From positions 64,781,259 to 64,845,258 of the forward strand of contig CM054181.1 of assembly GCA_028829895.1 (NCBI GenBank): a stretch of DNA of 64,000 bases. Direction: 5' to 3'. The notes under the pieces were generated by a model. The model was not told the origin of the DNA. It did no database searches and was given only the letters and a program-made list of their open reading frames with translations. Origin of the DNA: Sinotaia quadrata. Lineage: Eukaryota; Mollusca; Gastropoda; Architaenioglossa; Viviparidae. Below are positions 35,713 through 46,310 of this stretch, in pieces (position 1 is the first letter of the stretch; every line of letters starts with the position of its first letter). A program made the translations under genes and the position numbers.

Positions 35713-36606
35713 ATTCATTTTACAGGCCGCCAAGACATATTTAAAGTCAATCAAACGTTAATTACAAAGACTATCCTCCCCTCACTAGAAATCTACTCTT
35801 CATCAGATATTTTCACTGTGGAGCTTATGAAAGATATCTGTGTCCCAAAGCAAACACCATCCTTACAATTACATTTTGCCTGAATGCAAAATATCAACAT
35901 GAAATTTGAATCTTCTTCTTCTTATATATTTCTTAATTTTATTTTTGGGTAGAGATGGATGGCCTCGAGTTCCAGGCTCAGGCCTCGCATGCAGGGATTG
36001 CTAGCTCGATTGCCGCCGGGTATTAAAGTGGGAATTATGTTCACTCCACACACCCGTACAGCCACTGTCTTGTTCGTGGCTGTTGATCTGTGTAGCAAAT
36101 GACAAGTTCTGAGATATTGTATTAAAATAAATGAAGCACTAACTGAAATTTCCAGAATTGTTTTACTTTATTTAATGAAGGTTGCTAAGAAACGAGAGAA
36201 TATTTCAACAGAAAGGAGTCGCTAGATGTATCGTTTTTCATATTTATGTGTGATATGCAAATACTAGCCAATCAGCTATAACCGTTTTTGGTTTAAACCA
36301 AACTGTCTGCACAATGTAGCAATTTTCCAGTAACTCCACAATATAGTCGAGTATACTTTGCCACCATACATTAACGGAGTGCAGTGCATCTTTACACTTA
36401 CACACTAGGGTAGACTTTCGAATCTACCACTGTAAACCGGGAGGTCTAGTAAGACCAGAAAAGGCTGCTTCTTCCCTGTAAAATATAATCAGGGAACAAA
36501 CGGTAAGTTTCCAGTTTATTCATCTCTAACTCCATTCTTTCTTATATTCAAGTCTCAACTTACAGTTTCCTGCAACAGTATTTATAGCTGGTACGCATAC
36601 AACAAC
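35713..36606. other. Unique sequence, nothing recognised
   Basis: A moderately GC-rich block at 35950-36110 could be an old interspersed repeat, but I cannot assign it. Confidence 0.4.
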
Positions 36607-36610
36607 ATAA

Positions 36611-36614
36611 CAAT

Positions 36615-36653
<39 letters not shown>

Positions 36654-36690
36654 ATGTGTGTGTGCGTTTGTGTGTGTGTGTGTGTGTATG
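36611..36690. repeat. (TA)n joined to (GT)n
   Basis: A short AT dinucleotide run is followed by interrupted GT repeats. Confidence 0.95.
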
Positions 36691-37075
36691 AGTGATCATA
36701 TATGTCTAAATATATAGCACACATATAATTAGATTAAACATACTTAAAAGAATACTTCCAGGCATCATGCATCAAATAAACTGAGTAACAACTAAAAGAG
36801 AGTAAATGTGTAACTCTAGCTTTAGCACATTATTAAAAACACTTTGAAAATGGAGACACACGTTAGCAAGTGAAGAAAAATAAAAGGCAGTCGACTCTAT
36901 TACTGAGGTACTTTTGCCTTAGACATTCATTGGAGAAATGAATCGTTAAATCTGTCTGCTTCTTGAAGACTTTGACTTTGTTATTTTTTTTTTCCTGTCA
37001 GAGTTTTTGGGGCAACTTGAATTTCAAATAAAATAAAAATACTAATTCTTCAATGAGTTTCGCTGCAGATATGTT
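36691..37075. other. AT-rich unique sequence
   Basis: Nothing recognised. Confidence 0.4.
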
Positions 37076-37718
37076 TGCACAGCATAGACACCATATCAAT
37101 GACATCTGAATAATTGACTCCATGTCACGTGCATAATGATAATCGGCTGATTTGCATGCATGCCATGTCATTTGCCTAAAGCTTATCAAGTTATGTGAAG
37201 ATTTGCCAAGTCTTCTGCAATAATGTTTCCTAAACCATCTGCATACCGTTTATGTCATCTGCCAATACTAACTATGAATTGCGTCTGCATAATGATTTTT
37301 AAACCATACTTTTTTTAATGAATAATATTTACTGTGTCATGAGTAGTTAAGTATTCTATCTGCATAGCATACAGTGTGTCATCTGCATAATATTTAATGT
37401 GCCATCTACACACACTATTTCACTGTCATCTGCATAATATTTAATGTGCCATCTACACACACTATTTCACTGTCATCTGCATAATATTTAATGTGCCATC
37501 TACACACACTATTTCACTGTCATCTGCATAATATTTAATGTGCCATCTACACACACTATTTCACTGTCATCTGCATAATATTTAATGTGCCATCTACACA
37601 CACTATTTCACTGTCATCTGCATAATATTTAATGTGCCATCTACACACACTATTTCACTGTCATTTGCATAATATTTAATGTGCCATCTACACACACTAT
37701 TTCACTGTCATTTGCATT
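37076..37718. repeat. 47-bp minisatellite (about 7 near-identical copies) with a decayed flank
   Basis: Near-perfect copies start at 37397, 37444, 37491, 37538, 37585, 37632 and 37679 (ATGTGCCATCTACACACACT, ATTTCACTGTCATCTGCATA, ATATTTA). To the left, 37076-37396 holds scattered diverged CATCTGCATAATG-like motifs at about 40-bp spacing, as expected for an older part of the same array. Confidence 0.93.
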
Positions 37719-38374
37719 AAATAGTTTTAGAGTAGATTATTATTTTCTTGGTTTTTCTTTATTGTTTGTTACGCCCGTGGCATTACTTTTGAGTAAGCCG
37801 CCATAGGGTGTCGTGACCAAGAATCTGTGTGACGTTATCGCATTGATTTTGTGTTTACCTTTATTCGTTTTTACTAGGTCACACACACCTGAGCCCCCAC
37901 GCTTCCAATTCGTTAATTAGTCTCTGCTTCCGATCAATGCGGACGTTATTCTGTAGGTTCGCGTAAGCTCGTACACAACTCGAGAAACTACTGGGACCTG
38001 TGTCGGCAAGTTCAAACAAACAAAAAACGTCCCTATGTCTGAAGGATAAGCATGAGCATTAGGTGCTGTGTTTAAATAGCTGTTTGAGACTATGTGGGTG
38101 TGGATGTATAAGGGTGCGGTGGGGGGGTGGTGATGGCGGTGTCTGCAAGTTTCAATTCACCTCGGCCTTATTCATCGCAATGTATAATTATAACCAAATA
38201 GTAGTGTCAATTTACCTAAGTATAGATAGGCCTACACATACTCACGCACATAAACATGCACATATATATATATATATATATATTCTGATGTATGACCAGC
38301 GAGATGTACAGATATAGATTGTCAAACAAAGAAAAGATCAAGGGCAAAAGTACAAATATTACAGATCATAGAAA
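37719..38374. other. Unique sequence
   Basis: Contains a short (TA)n at about 38262-38282. No gene. Confidence 0.4.
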
Positions 38375-38660
38375 GTGCATCATCATCATCATCTATTACC
38401 ATGACAAGTGCATTATCTCCTCACTACATCATCATCTATTACCAAGACAAGTGCATTATCTCCTCGCTACATCATCATCTATTACCAAGACAAGTGCATT
38501 ATCTCCTCACTATATCATCATCTGTTACCAAGACAAGTGCATTATCTCCTCACTACATCATCATCTATTTCCATGATAAGTGCATTATCTCCTCAATACA
38601 TCATCATCTATTATTATGTCAAGTGCATTATCTCTTCACTATATCATCACTTTTACAATG
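38375..38660. repeat. 43-bp minisatellite, about 6.5 copies
   Basis: The unit is GACAAGTGCATTATCTCCTC, ACTACATCATCATCTATTAC, CAA. GACAAGTG occurs at 38403, 38446 and 38489. The 43-bp period makes the reading frame rotate, giving three similar overlapping frames. Confidence 0.94.
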
Positions 38661-39000
38661 ACAACTGTATCATCGCTAATATGATGAACTAACTAAATCA
38701 TCACTAAAAGGATGAATTAATATCATCATCAATATTTCGATCAACAAATGACAATATCAGTATTACGATGAACTAAATACATGATCACTACTACGGTGAA
38801 GTAACTACGTCATCATTATTAAAATGAACTAATCACACCATCACGATTTAGATTAATTAACTACATCATCACTATTTCGATGAACTAACTGCACCATCAC
38901 TATTTTGATGAACTAACTGCACCATCACTATTTCGATGAACTAGTTTCATTATCAATATTGCGATGAACTAATTGGATCATCAATATTGCGATTAACTAC
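38661..39000. repeat. Decayed repeat, unit about 27-30 bp
   Basis: Variants of GATGAACTAACTGCACCATC ACTATTTC run on from the previous array. They share the CATCATC vocabulary but have a different unit. Confidence 0.75.
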
Positions 39001-39387
39001 TCCAGCTTGCTGGTGATTTATTAGCTGACGTTCAGAAAATTATTTTCACTTTCGGAAATTAATGTTTGTTGCACGCTAAACGTTGCGGCCAAAAAAATCT
39101 CCCTTGTGTAATAAAACGTTTGTAATTTTTAATAAAAAGGTTAATTCCTCGATCTTTGCATTGTTTCACTACAACAGTGAGACAGAGCCTTCCGATCAGT
39201 TTCAAAAATTCATTTAGAAGAAATGAAATTGAAGCCATTTGCGATGTTTGATTTCTAATATTTAGTCTGTTTTGTGGGGATTTTGGCATCCCCAAAATGT
39301 TTACCTTCTTTAGTTCTTGAAGCGTCAAGTGAATTATTTTTACTCCATTTAATCGTAATTGGCGTCAGTGAGTAATTCATTCTTCTC
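39001..39387. other. Unique sequence
   Basis: An 89-codon minus-strand frame (39059-39328) has no recognised domain. Confidence 0.4.
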
Positions 39388-39512
39388 TGAAATATTGACT
39401 TCCTTCATTTCTTTATAGTGTCTCTGAAATATTGACTTCCTTTAGGTATTTAGAGCATCCCTGAAATATTGACTTCCTTTAGGTATTTAGAGCGTCCCTG
39501 AACTATTGACTT
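39388..39512. repeat. About 38-bp repeat, 3 copies
   Basis: CTGAAATATTGACTTCCTTT with a variable TTTAGAGCGTC spacer. Confidence 0.88.
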
Positions 39513-39513
39513 C

Positions 39514-39560
39514 TTTGCCAACCAGCACAATAGACGCACTGATGTCTAAGCTTAACTTCA
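39514..39560 (+). repeat. Dispersed repeat, copy A
   Basis: TTGCCAACCAGCACAA, a TGATGT core and TTAACTTCAA-like blocks align with 57747-57801. Confidence 0.55.
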
Positions 39561-39737
39561 ATTGTCATCTCAAATAAAAAGAGTTACGTAGACCGTGACG
39601 CGTAAAGCTATGTGTTTAACTAATCACATTCTTGACAAAACTACAGCCAATTGTCATCTCAAATAAAAGAGTTACGTAGACCGTGACGCGTAAAGCTATG
39701 TGTTTAACTAATCACATTCTTGACAAAACTGCAACCA
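39559..39737. repeat. About 88-bp direct duplication
   Basis: Two adjacent copies of CAATTGTCATCTCAAATAAA, AGTTACGTAGACCGTGACGC, GTAAAGCTATGTGTTTAACT, AATCACATTCTTGACAAAAC. They differ by one indel and a few bases. Confidence 0.93.
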
Positions 39738-40417
39738 ATCAGTCAAACTGCCGCTATTGTTTGTATTGGGCTCTTCCGGTTCTGACTGTTTGTTTAAATT
39801 GTTTTAAAAGCAAGAAGTATGTGCCATCGTTGTTAAATGGTTACAACAGACGTTTTCTTTGCATCCTAACCGAAATTTGCGGATTGGAGCTGGAATTGTA
39901 CCAACTACGAATAAAGGGATTGATCATGGTCGATTTAGAGAAACATCTAATGAACGCGGATGACTCTACATATTTGGACAGCAAGTCCAAGGTAGTTGTA
40001 GATTTAATACTCACAGATCCTTCCTTGAAGTCTTCAGTACGATTTGCTTCATTTTCAGATCTTGCCCGTTTGCCTCATCGTTTGATAAACTGCTATGATA
40101 ATAGTAATATGTATTCCACGGCGGAAAGAGTGATAAAACGCAAACCTTTTCTTTTCACGACGACAAGGACGGTCGGCAAGATTGATTTGCGAAATAGCAA
40201 CAGAGAAGTTTCCGTAGGAGAAAAAACACAAAACAATGAGAAAATTATGAATTTATCTGCGAGCAAGCGCGGACGACGAAAGATACACGCTCACGCACAC
40301 ACATACGTATGCATGCAATCTTACACGGGCATAATGATGATTCGTACGAAGCAGAACTCCAAGTGTTTGATGTACACAAACAGTGGAACCAGTAGATGCG
40401 GACCACTTACAGAATGA
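39698..40417 (+). CDS. Hypothetical 239-residue open frame (weak candidate exon)
   Basis: This is the longest non-repetitive open frame in the window after the receptor exon. The first ATG (39698) falls inside copy 2 of the 88-bp duplication. An internal start at MVDLEKHLMNADD is also possible. Composition is plausible for a soluble protein: a Cys/Leu-rich N-terminus, then DLILTDPSLKSSVRFASF and SDLARLPHRLINCYDNSN. A basic tail (SASKRGRRKIHAHAH) drifts into CA-like simple sequence, so the 3' end is suspect. I recognise no domain. There is no adjacent splice-framed exon or clear polyadenylation signal. It could be part of an unlisted element or a chance frame. Confidence 0.22.
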   Translation: MCLTNHILDKTATNQSNCRYCLYWALPVLTVCLNCFKSKKYVPSLLNGYNRRFLCILTEICGLELELYQLRIKGLIMVDLEKHLMNADDSTYLDSKSKVVVDLILTDPSLKSSVRFASFSDLARLPHRLINCYDNSNMYSTAERVIKRKPFLFTTTRTVGKIDLRNSNREVSVGEKTQNNEKIMNLSASKRGRRKIHAHAHTYVCMQSYTGIMMIRTKQNSKCLMYTNSGTSRCGPLTE

Positions 40418-40496
40418 ATAGGTGCAAGAAATCGACCGATCGAAGTGAAAACATTCTGCGTGCATTTATAAAAAGAAAAGTAATTTACTTGAAAAC

Positions 40497-40497
<1 letters not shown>

Positions 40498-40575
<78 letters not shown>
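40498..40575. repeat. (GA)n microsatellite
   Basis: About 38 GA units, followed by short GATG/GGAT repeats to 40635. Confidence 0.97.
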
Positions 40576-40578
<3 letters not shown>

Positions 40579-40639
40579 AAGATAGATGGATTGATGGATC
40601 GATGGATGGATGGATGAATGGATGGATGGATCAAATTTG

Positions 40640-41165
40640 CAAGGAGAAGAACAATATAAGTATTATATAATTAGTTGCATTGATGTAGGTGTGACTGAAT
40701 AATTAATTATACAGACAAAACAAGGTAAGTAGTACTTAATTATTTGCATTGTGTAAGTGAGTTTGATTGAATAAATAAGTATACAGACAAGAACAATGTA
40801 AGTAGAATTTAATTAAGTAGTATTTAATTATTCGCTTTGATGTAGTTAAGTTTGATTGAATAATTAATTAAATAGACAAGAAAAATGTAAGTGGTGTTTA
40901 ATTATTCGCATTGATTGAAAAATTAATTATACAGACAAGAAAAATGTAAGTGGTGTTTAATTATTCGCATTGATTGAAAAATTAATTATACAGACAAGAA
41001 AAATGTAAGTGGTGTTTAATTATTCGCATTGACTGAAAAATTAATTATACAGACAAGAAAAATGCTAGTAGAATATAGTCATTATTTGCACTGATGTAGG
41101 CGGCTCTGAATGAATAATTAAATAAACAGACAGGAACAATGTTAAGTAGAACTTAATTATTCGAA
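40640..41165. repeat. Minisatellite, unit 59 to about 80 bp, about 8 copies
   Basis: Three near-identical 59-bp units (AATTAATTATACAGACAAGA, AAAATGTAAGTGGTGTTTAA, TTATTCGCATTGATTGAAA) lie at about 40868-41045. They are flanked by longer, diverged copies containing GATGTAGG and TGAATAATT. Confidence 0.9.
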
Positions 41166-41513
41166 CTGAAAGGTATGCTGTCTACGGCATGATGTGGAGT
41201 ACAGACAAGATCGCATTCCCATGGAATGTATGCAAATTGCTATATCGAGAGATATGAATAATTCCATCGCCCAACAAAGAACAACGATAAATAAACACAT
41301 ATATTTCAATAGTGGAAACAGACAAAACTAAATCAAATGTGAATTATTGTTCTATTTTTCTAATTTTTTTTTAAAACAGAGTAAAGGAAAAGACTGCTGT
41401 ATATCCAAGAACCGATTACAAAATTCACAACTGGTATGTTTAGATACGCATATTACTGGTGCTTGTTCCATTTTTCGACATCACGTAATATTTTTCTATT
41501 CCTTTCAACGAAG
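41166..41513. other. Unique sequence
   Basis: Nothing recognised. Confidence 0.4.
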
Positions 41514-41784
41514 GATTGTTCTTTGTCCTAATATATAATTATGTTTGTTATTATCACGGATTGTTCTTTGTCCTAATATATAATTATGTTTGTTATTATC
41601 ACGGATTGTTCTTTGTCCTAATATATAATTATGTTTGTTATTATCACGGATTGTTCTTTGTCCTAATATATAATTATGTTTGTTATTATCACGGATTGTT
41701 CTTTGTCCTAATATATAATTATGTTTGTTATTATCACGGATTGTTCTTTGTCCTAATATATAATTATGTTTGTTATTATCACGG
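41514..41784. repeat. 45-bp minisatellite, 6 copies
   Basis: The unit is ATTGTTCTTTGTCCTAATAT, ATAATTATGTTTGTTATTAT, CACGG, with virtually no divergence. It equals 15 codons, giving a 139-codon artefact frame (LFFVLIYNYVCYYHG). Confidence 0.96.
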
Positions 41785-41819
41785 TCTTTCTATTGTGCAT
41801 ATAAATACGCTCTTGCCTC

Positions 41820-42130
41820 CCGTATTACAAAGTCTATACATCTTATATCAAGTTACAAACTCTATACATTTTACTATAGTAAGTTATCAACTCTGTACAT
41901 CTGACTACATCATGTTATCAATTCTAGGTATCTAACTATAGCACGTTAGTAACAATATTAATATGTACTATATCATGTTACAGACACTACAATATTAATA
42001 TGTACTATATCATGTTACAGACACTACAATATTAATATTAATATGTACTATATCGTTACAGACACTACAATATTAATATGTACTATATCATGTTACAAAC
42101 ACTACAATATTAATATGTACTATAATCACA
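41820..42130. repeat. Short-unit repeats: decayed about 35-bp, then 37-bp units
   Basis: 41820-41945 has diverged GTTACAAACTCTATACATCT units. 41949-42125 has about five copies of ACTATATCATGTTACAGACA CTACAATATTAATATGT. Confidence 0.88.
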
Positions 42131-42244
42131 ACTTTATGATAATGAGCTATCAAGGTGACATTACTATATTGCACAACAAAATCTGTCTTATTATAATGGA
42201 TAAGAAACAGATTCTTCCTATGTTGTATTATTTTGTATTGTATT

Positions 42245-42515
42245 TCTTCCTGTTGTATTACAATTTCTAACTTACTATAATGGATAACAAACGGTTGTTG
42301 TAATACAATCTCTAACAACAATAATGAATAAAAAAACCAGTTATTGCATTACAATTTCTAACTTACTATAATGGATAACAAACGGTTGTTGTAATACAAT
42401 CTCTAACAAGAATAATGAATAAAAAAAACAGTTAATGCAGTACAACTTCTAACTTACTATAATGGATAACAAACAGTTATTGCATTACAACTTCTAACTT
42501 ACTATAATAGCTTGC
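42245..42515. repeat. About 45/90-bp repeat
   Basis: CTTACTATAATGGATAACAA alternates with ACGGTTGTTGTAATACAATC and AATAATGAATAAAAAAACAG-type half units. It looks like a dimeric repeat. Confidence 0.85.
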
Positions 42516-43535
42516 AAATATATGTACGATGATGCGTTACACCATTTTATTATAATACCTTGCAAGTGCTACTTTTCCTGTAAGGCGACAACACATTCAA
42601 CTGCAGTATAGTAACGTGTTACCTGTGTTTACTTCAGATATCGTCAACACGACGTTAACTGTAACATTACAAATAACGTCCATTAGTAATGTGTTAGCAA
42701 GAACACAGTGTCAAGCATAACGTAATGCTGACGTGTAATGATTTCCTTACCGTTTAAGCTTTATTGTTTGCGGGGGGGGGGGGGGGGATTTTCAATTATC
42801 TATTTTTTCCTTTCAACGGAGCCATGACCCACAAGAAGGCTGCATGGTGACGGAGGAAAATGTCTTTTTATTTTCTTTCTTTCTTTTTTATTAGGAAGGG
42901 GGGATATCCAGAAGGAATACGATGGTGAACTGTGAAGATTTCAGAATCAAAAACCGTAATGGGATCTGTGCGTGCGTGTTTTGTGTTTCCGTGTTACTAT
43001 TGTGATTACATTTAATAAATGTCAAGACAGGAATAAATCAATTTTCAAATTGAGCAGTATAATTGTAATGAAAGACGAGAAGGTGAATTTGTAATAAGAG
43101 TTTAATGTGACATTTTAATGTAACACTTGTGTTCATGTATTTTTTATACAATTTATATTACAAAGAAATAATGACAGTCACTGGGATGAATATATGTATA
43201 TCTAAATTAATTTGAGTGTTTCTGCAAATACTGTTGATTTAAATGGTAATATGGAAAGAGAGCACTCCACCTTCCCATCGCAAAATGTTAACTTATGGTT
43301 ATAAGTATTTTCATCATGTCGACTATTGTGCTGTATTTATAGTACAAGCGTTTTCGCATGGAAGCGCTGTGGGTTTTCGTAGGTATAATACAGTAGTATA
43401 ACTGAAATAATAATTTAAATATGCACCATATTTTAAAACAAAGTTTCTCTTCTAAACTTAAAAATGCTTACAATTAATTTAGTCCAGCCGCATAATTACA
43501 GAATGCGTACATTGATTTATATTAGTAAGTTTATG
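42516..43535. other. AT-rich unique sequence with a 16-base poly-G
   Basis: Poly-G lies at 42772-42787. No gene is seen. Confidence 0.45.
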
Positions 43536-43539
43536 GCAA

Positions 43540-43705
43540 ACTCATCATAATATAATACGTAAATAAAATACGTAAATATTTAATACGTAAATAAAATACA
43601 TAAATATTTGATACGTAAATAAAATACGTAAGTATTTAATACGTAAATAAAATACATAAATATTTAATACGTAATTAAAATACGTAAATATTTAATACGT
43701 ATAAC
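43540..43705. repeat. About 27-28 bp AT-rich minisatellite
   Basis: Repeats of AATACGTAAATAAAATACGT AAATATTT, 5-6 copies. It lies in the presumed first intron just downstream of the receptor exon. Confidence 0.88.
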
Positions 43706-43874
43706 AATATTTCATGTGTGCGCTGCAAATACACCACAAGAATGCGCATTGTACAGTTTTTCTCCAACAAACATACGCACACATTACAGCGAAGAAATGA
43801 GAATAATGGATCAGGTGAAGACACACGGACACACACACACGACACTTCTACACACATTTTATTGAAAAGGTCTC

Positions 43875-43881
43875 ACTTACC
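43875..43881 (-). promoter_or_regulatory. 5' splice site of the receptor exon
   Basis: Minus-strand G|GTAAGT is a full match to the metazoan donor consensus. Reading through would give Gly-Lys-stop within three codons, which supports splicing. The intron starts in phase 1. Confidence 0.85.
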
Positions 43882-44928
43882 GTATGTGTAGTTAAAATTC
43901 TCAAGGTTGCTGGCCCGCAGTCGGGCCGAGTAGAACCACTCAGAATCGTTCCCTAAATAGTCATACTCCACAGACAGGTCTTTGACGTTTATGAGACCGC
44001 TAGCAGTTCGATAGGCAAACGCACAAAACAGGTAGTAATCTTTAAACTCCCCTTTGTCGTAACAGTTCCCTGCGGCAAAAATCTCGGGATCGCCTTCCAA
44101 CATCGAGCGCACCACGGTGTAGAAGAAATATTCGGAAGATAAGATTTCCGGCGGTGCCAGTTTCCAGATCCGGGACATGAAGTTGGCCTGGTTCACCGCT
44201 ACCATTGCTTGTGCCTTGAATCGGTTCAGACCGTACTGCTTGATGACTCCTGTGCCCAGGTTATGGTGAGTTCCGGCCGAGCAGTTGGCTTTGTTCCGCT
44301 CGTACTCTTCCACCTGTTCCAGGAACTTTTGCACGATGTCCTTCACCATCGAGTCGTCTTCGTCTTTCTCCTGTCCATCATCTGCATCCGTCTTTTCTTC
44401 ACCTTTTGTCTCCTCCTCATCTTTGTCGTCCTTCTCGGGAAACTCCAGCACTTTATCGATGTTGTCGCCTGGTTCTGCTGGGGGTTGCGTGATGCCGCGG
44501 TGTGACCACGACATGGTGTCGTTGTGGTAGTCCTCACTTCCATGGGCTCCATTCTTGAAACTCTTACCACCGAAGTCCTCCAGGGATTCTTCTTCCGACT
44601 CCGGGAGGTGGTAGGCAAAGATGGTGTAGTTGCTGTCGTCGTGGTTCTCTACCTGAGGTACGGCCGAGGCTGGCGTGAAGATTCTCCACTGAGACGAGAA
44701 CAGGAAGGCAGCGAGAACAAAGACCCAACACTTGCGCACAGACCGTATGCCCCACTTAACGAATTTGTGAGAGCACGACCACGCTGATATCCGGACCGCC
44801 ATAGAATACGGACAACGACACGCTCTTACGAGAAGGGAGATAAGCGAGTCTACAGAGGTGGATGAATGCCAGAAGTTGGATTGTGAAGACTGCAGCAGAT
44901 GATTGAAGCAGGATTTTCTTGCTGTCAT
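43881..44928 (-). CDS. First coding exon of a GPR158/GPR179-like class C orphan GPCR (extracellular part)
   Basis: This 349-codon exon (plus one base of the next codon) ends at a perfect donor, TACG|GTAAGTGAG, cut between 43881 and 43880. From Met1 or, more likely, Met43 there is a hydrophobic core (CWVFVLAAFLF, residues 67-77). A signal-cleavage-like site TPASA|VPQ follows near residue 89. Then come a Glu/Asp/Lys-rich linker (154-192) and QKFLEQVEEYERNKANCSAG. The block LNRFKAQAMVAVNQANFMSR (234-253) is followed by the Cache-like segment: VVRSMLEGDPEIF, CYDKGEFKDYYLFCAFAYR, INVKDLSVEYDYL and EWFYSARL. This order matches the extracellular domain of GPR158/GPR179 and insect CG31760-type receptors, neuronal orphan or glycine-responsive class C GPCRs that engage RGS7 (family knowledge). 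N-glycosylation sequons are at N100, N136, N215, N327 and N346. An in-frame TAG precedes ATG1. The seven-helix part is outside the window or in unseen exons. Confidence 0.85.
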
Positions 44929-45654
44929 TTGCTATTTGAGATTGTAAAATGTATAAAATATATTTATTATCTCATTATTTTTATATGTACAGCCGACACA
45001 GTTTTAGATTAGTACCCATTGTATGTGTTATTTTCGTAGACGGTAACACATTTGTCACTAACAACAACAGTTTTGGAATTAATGCGACGGTTTCGATTCA
45101 GTCCAAATTTAACAGCAAGCAGTAATATCCGTATTAATTCTACTCCATGGAGTGAAGTCAATTTAAAAACTCTATTATTACAATGAAAGAACTAATCAAG
45201 AACACACCAAAAGCCCGTTGATATCCAAGACACACACTTGAACTTCTGACATTACTCGTGCTTGTCCTTTTCCGGTAATAATAGACGTCGTTTGCGGACA
45301 GTATGTACGAGATTCCATGTCAGTAGGAATGTCAAGATTTGAAGAAGAGTAAAAAATAAGGAAATCCCCACAAAAAGAAACTGATGCAATATATCAAGGA
45401 AAATAAGTCTGTAAAAGCATTGTAAATTAACGCGGCTTGCAGGCACACCTTTTCTGTCATGATGTCGCCAGGAAAAAAAGCCAAGAGTGTGGCTCAGGGT
45501 CCCCCAACACAGCGCAACAAAGTCTGTCTAAATGCAAAAGACCGTAGCTACCTCCCTTTATTTCACTCTCGCATCCACCTTCATCAACTACCTGCAAAAC
45601 GCTCGGCTCTCTTTCTTTCTCCCCCTCTCACTCTCTTTTCTTGCTCACACTTTC
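44929..45654. other. Presumed 5' flank or 5'-UTR intron of the receptor gene
   Basis: On the minus strand a T-rich stretch followed by AAATAG|CAA sits directly before ATG 44928. It could be a 3' splice site joining an upstream non-coding exon. A short minus-strand hydrophobic frame at 45252-45446 has no recognised domain and no visible splice link. Confidence 0.4.
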
Positions 45655-45985
45655 GTTCAGACCTTTCGTGACTCTCCCGTGCTCGCGCTAGCACTATCGC
45701 GAATCAGTCCCAAGCTCGCACTGGAGTTCCGTGTTTTCGCGTGGCTTGCCGAGCCTGCTGCGAGTCGAGCGTTGAGATTTGGCACTGGCCATGATGGTGG
45801 TGTCTGGCTGCCGCCCCACGGAGCGCCGGACGGATGGCCGCAGTGTGGACGCTCAAGGAGGTGAGACAAGAGTATCTGCCGTGTCGTGTTGTGCTGTGCC
45901 GCACCCTAGGCAGCCTGCCGTGGTGCAGCGCCGTGCAGCGCGAAGAGGACGGCGGGGACCTTTCTTCTTTTTCCTCAGTCCTGAT
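45655..45985. promoter_or_regulatory. CpG-dense block, candidate promoter/first exon of the receptor gene
   Basis: I count 14 CpGs in 45661-45780 alone, with further GC-rich sequence to about 45960, against an AT-rich and CpG-poor background. It lies 0.7-1 kb upstream of the receptor start codon. On the plus strand ATGGCCGCAGTGTGG (45834) runs into a donor-like GAG|GTGAGA (45861), so a divergent transcript is conceivable. A good acceptor-like TTCTTCTTTTTCCTCAG ends at 45977. Plus- and minus-strand frames of 80-140 codons overlap here because GC-rich DNA has few stops. None is recognisable. Confidence 0.5.
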
Positions 45986-46009
45986 ATTGGAAGAGATGGC
46001 GGAGCAAAA

Positions 46010-46310
46010 TCGACACCGAGCGACCAATTCTTGCCCTGTTGATAAAGAACATGTTGCCGATCCGATTTCACACCTGTTGATAAAGCCACAGGCAAAATTC
46101 TTGTCCTGTTGATGAAGTGAGTCAGTCTCTGGCAAATTCTTGCCCTATTGATGCTGTGAGTCAGTAAAGGCAAATTCTTGCCCTAATAATGCAGTAAGTC
46201 AGTAAAGGCAAATTCTTGCCCTTTTGATGCAGTGAGTCAGTAAAGGCAAATTCTTGCCCTAAAAATGCAGTAAGTCAGTCAGTGGCAAATTCTTGCCCTG
46301 AACGGCGAAT
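46010..46310. repeat. 38-bp minisatellite, about 7 copies, some decayed
   Basis: The unit is GTGAGTCAGTAAAGGCAAAT TCTTGCCCTATTGATGCA. It begins inside the edge of the CpG-dense block (TTCTTGCCCTGTTGATAAAG near 46028) and becomes regular to the right. Confidence 0.9.

Noticed and set aside
37374..37718. CRISPR-like regular array
   Set aside because: Units are contiguous identical 47-bp repeats without variable spacers, in a eukaryotic genome. It is a minisatellite.
45252..45446. Minus-strand 64-codon hydrophobic frame as a transmembrane exon of the receptor
   Set aside because: It lies upstream of the receptor start, lacks class C GPCR motifs and convincing splice sites, and can arise by chance in T-rich DNA.
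45704..46135. Several overlapping frames of 87-143 codons on both strands
   Set aside because: Low stop density is expected in CpG/GC-rich DNA. None shows a domain, and they contradict one another.
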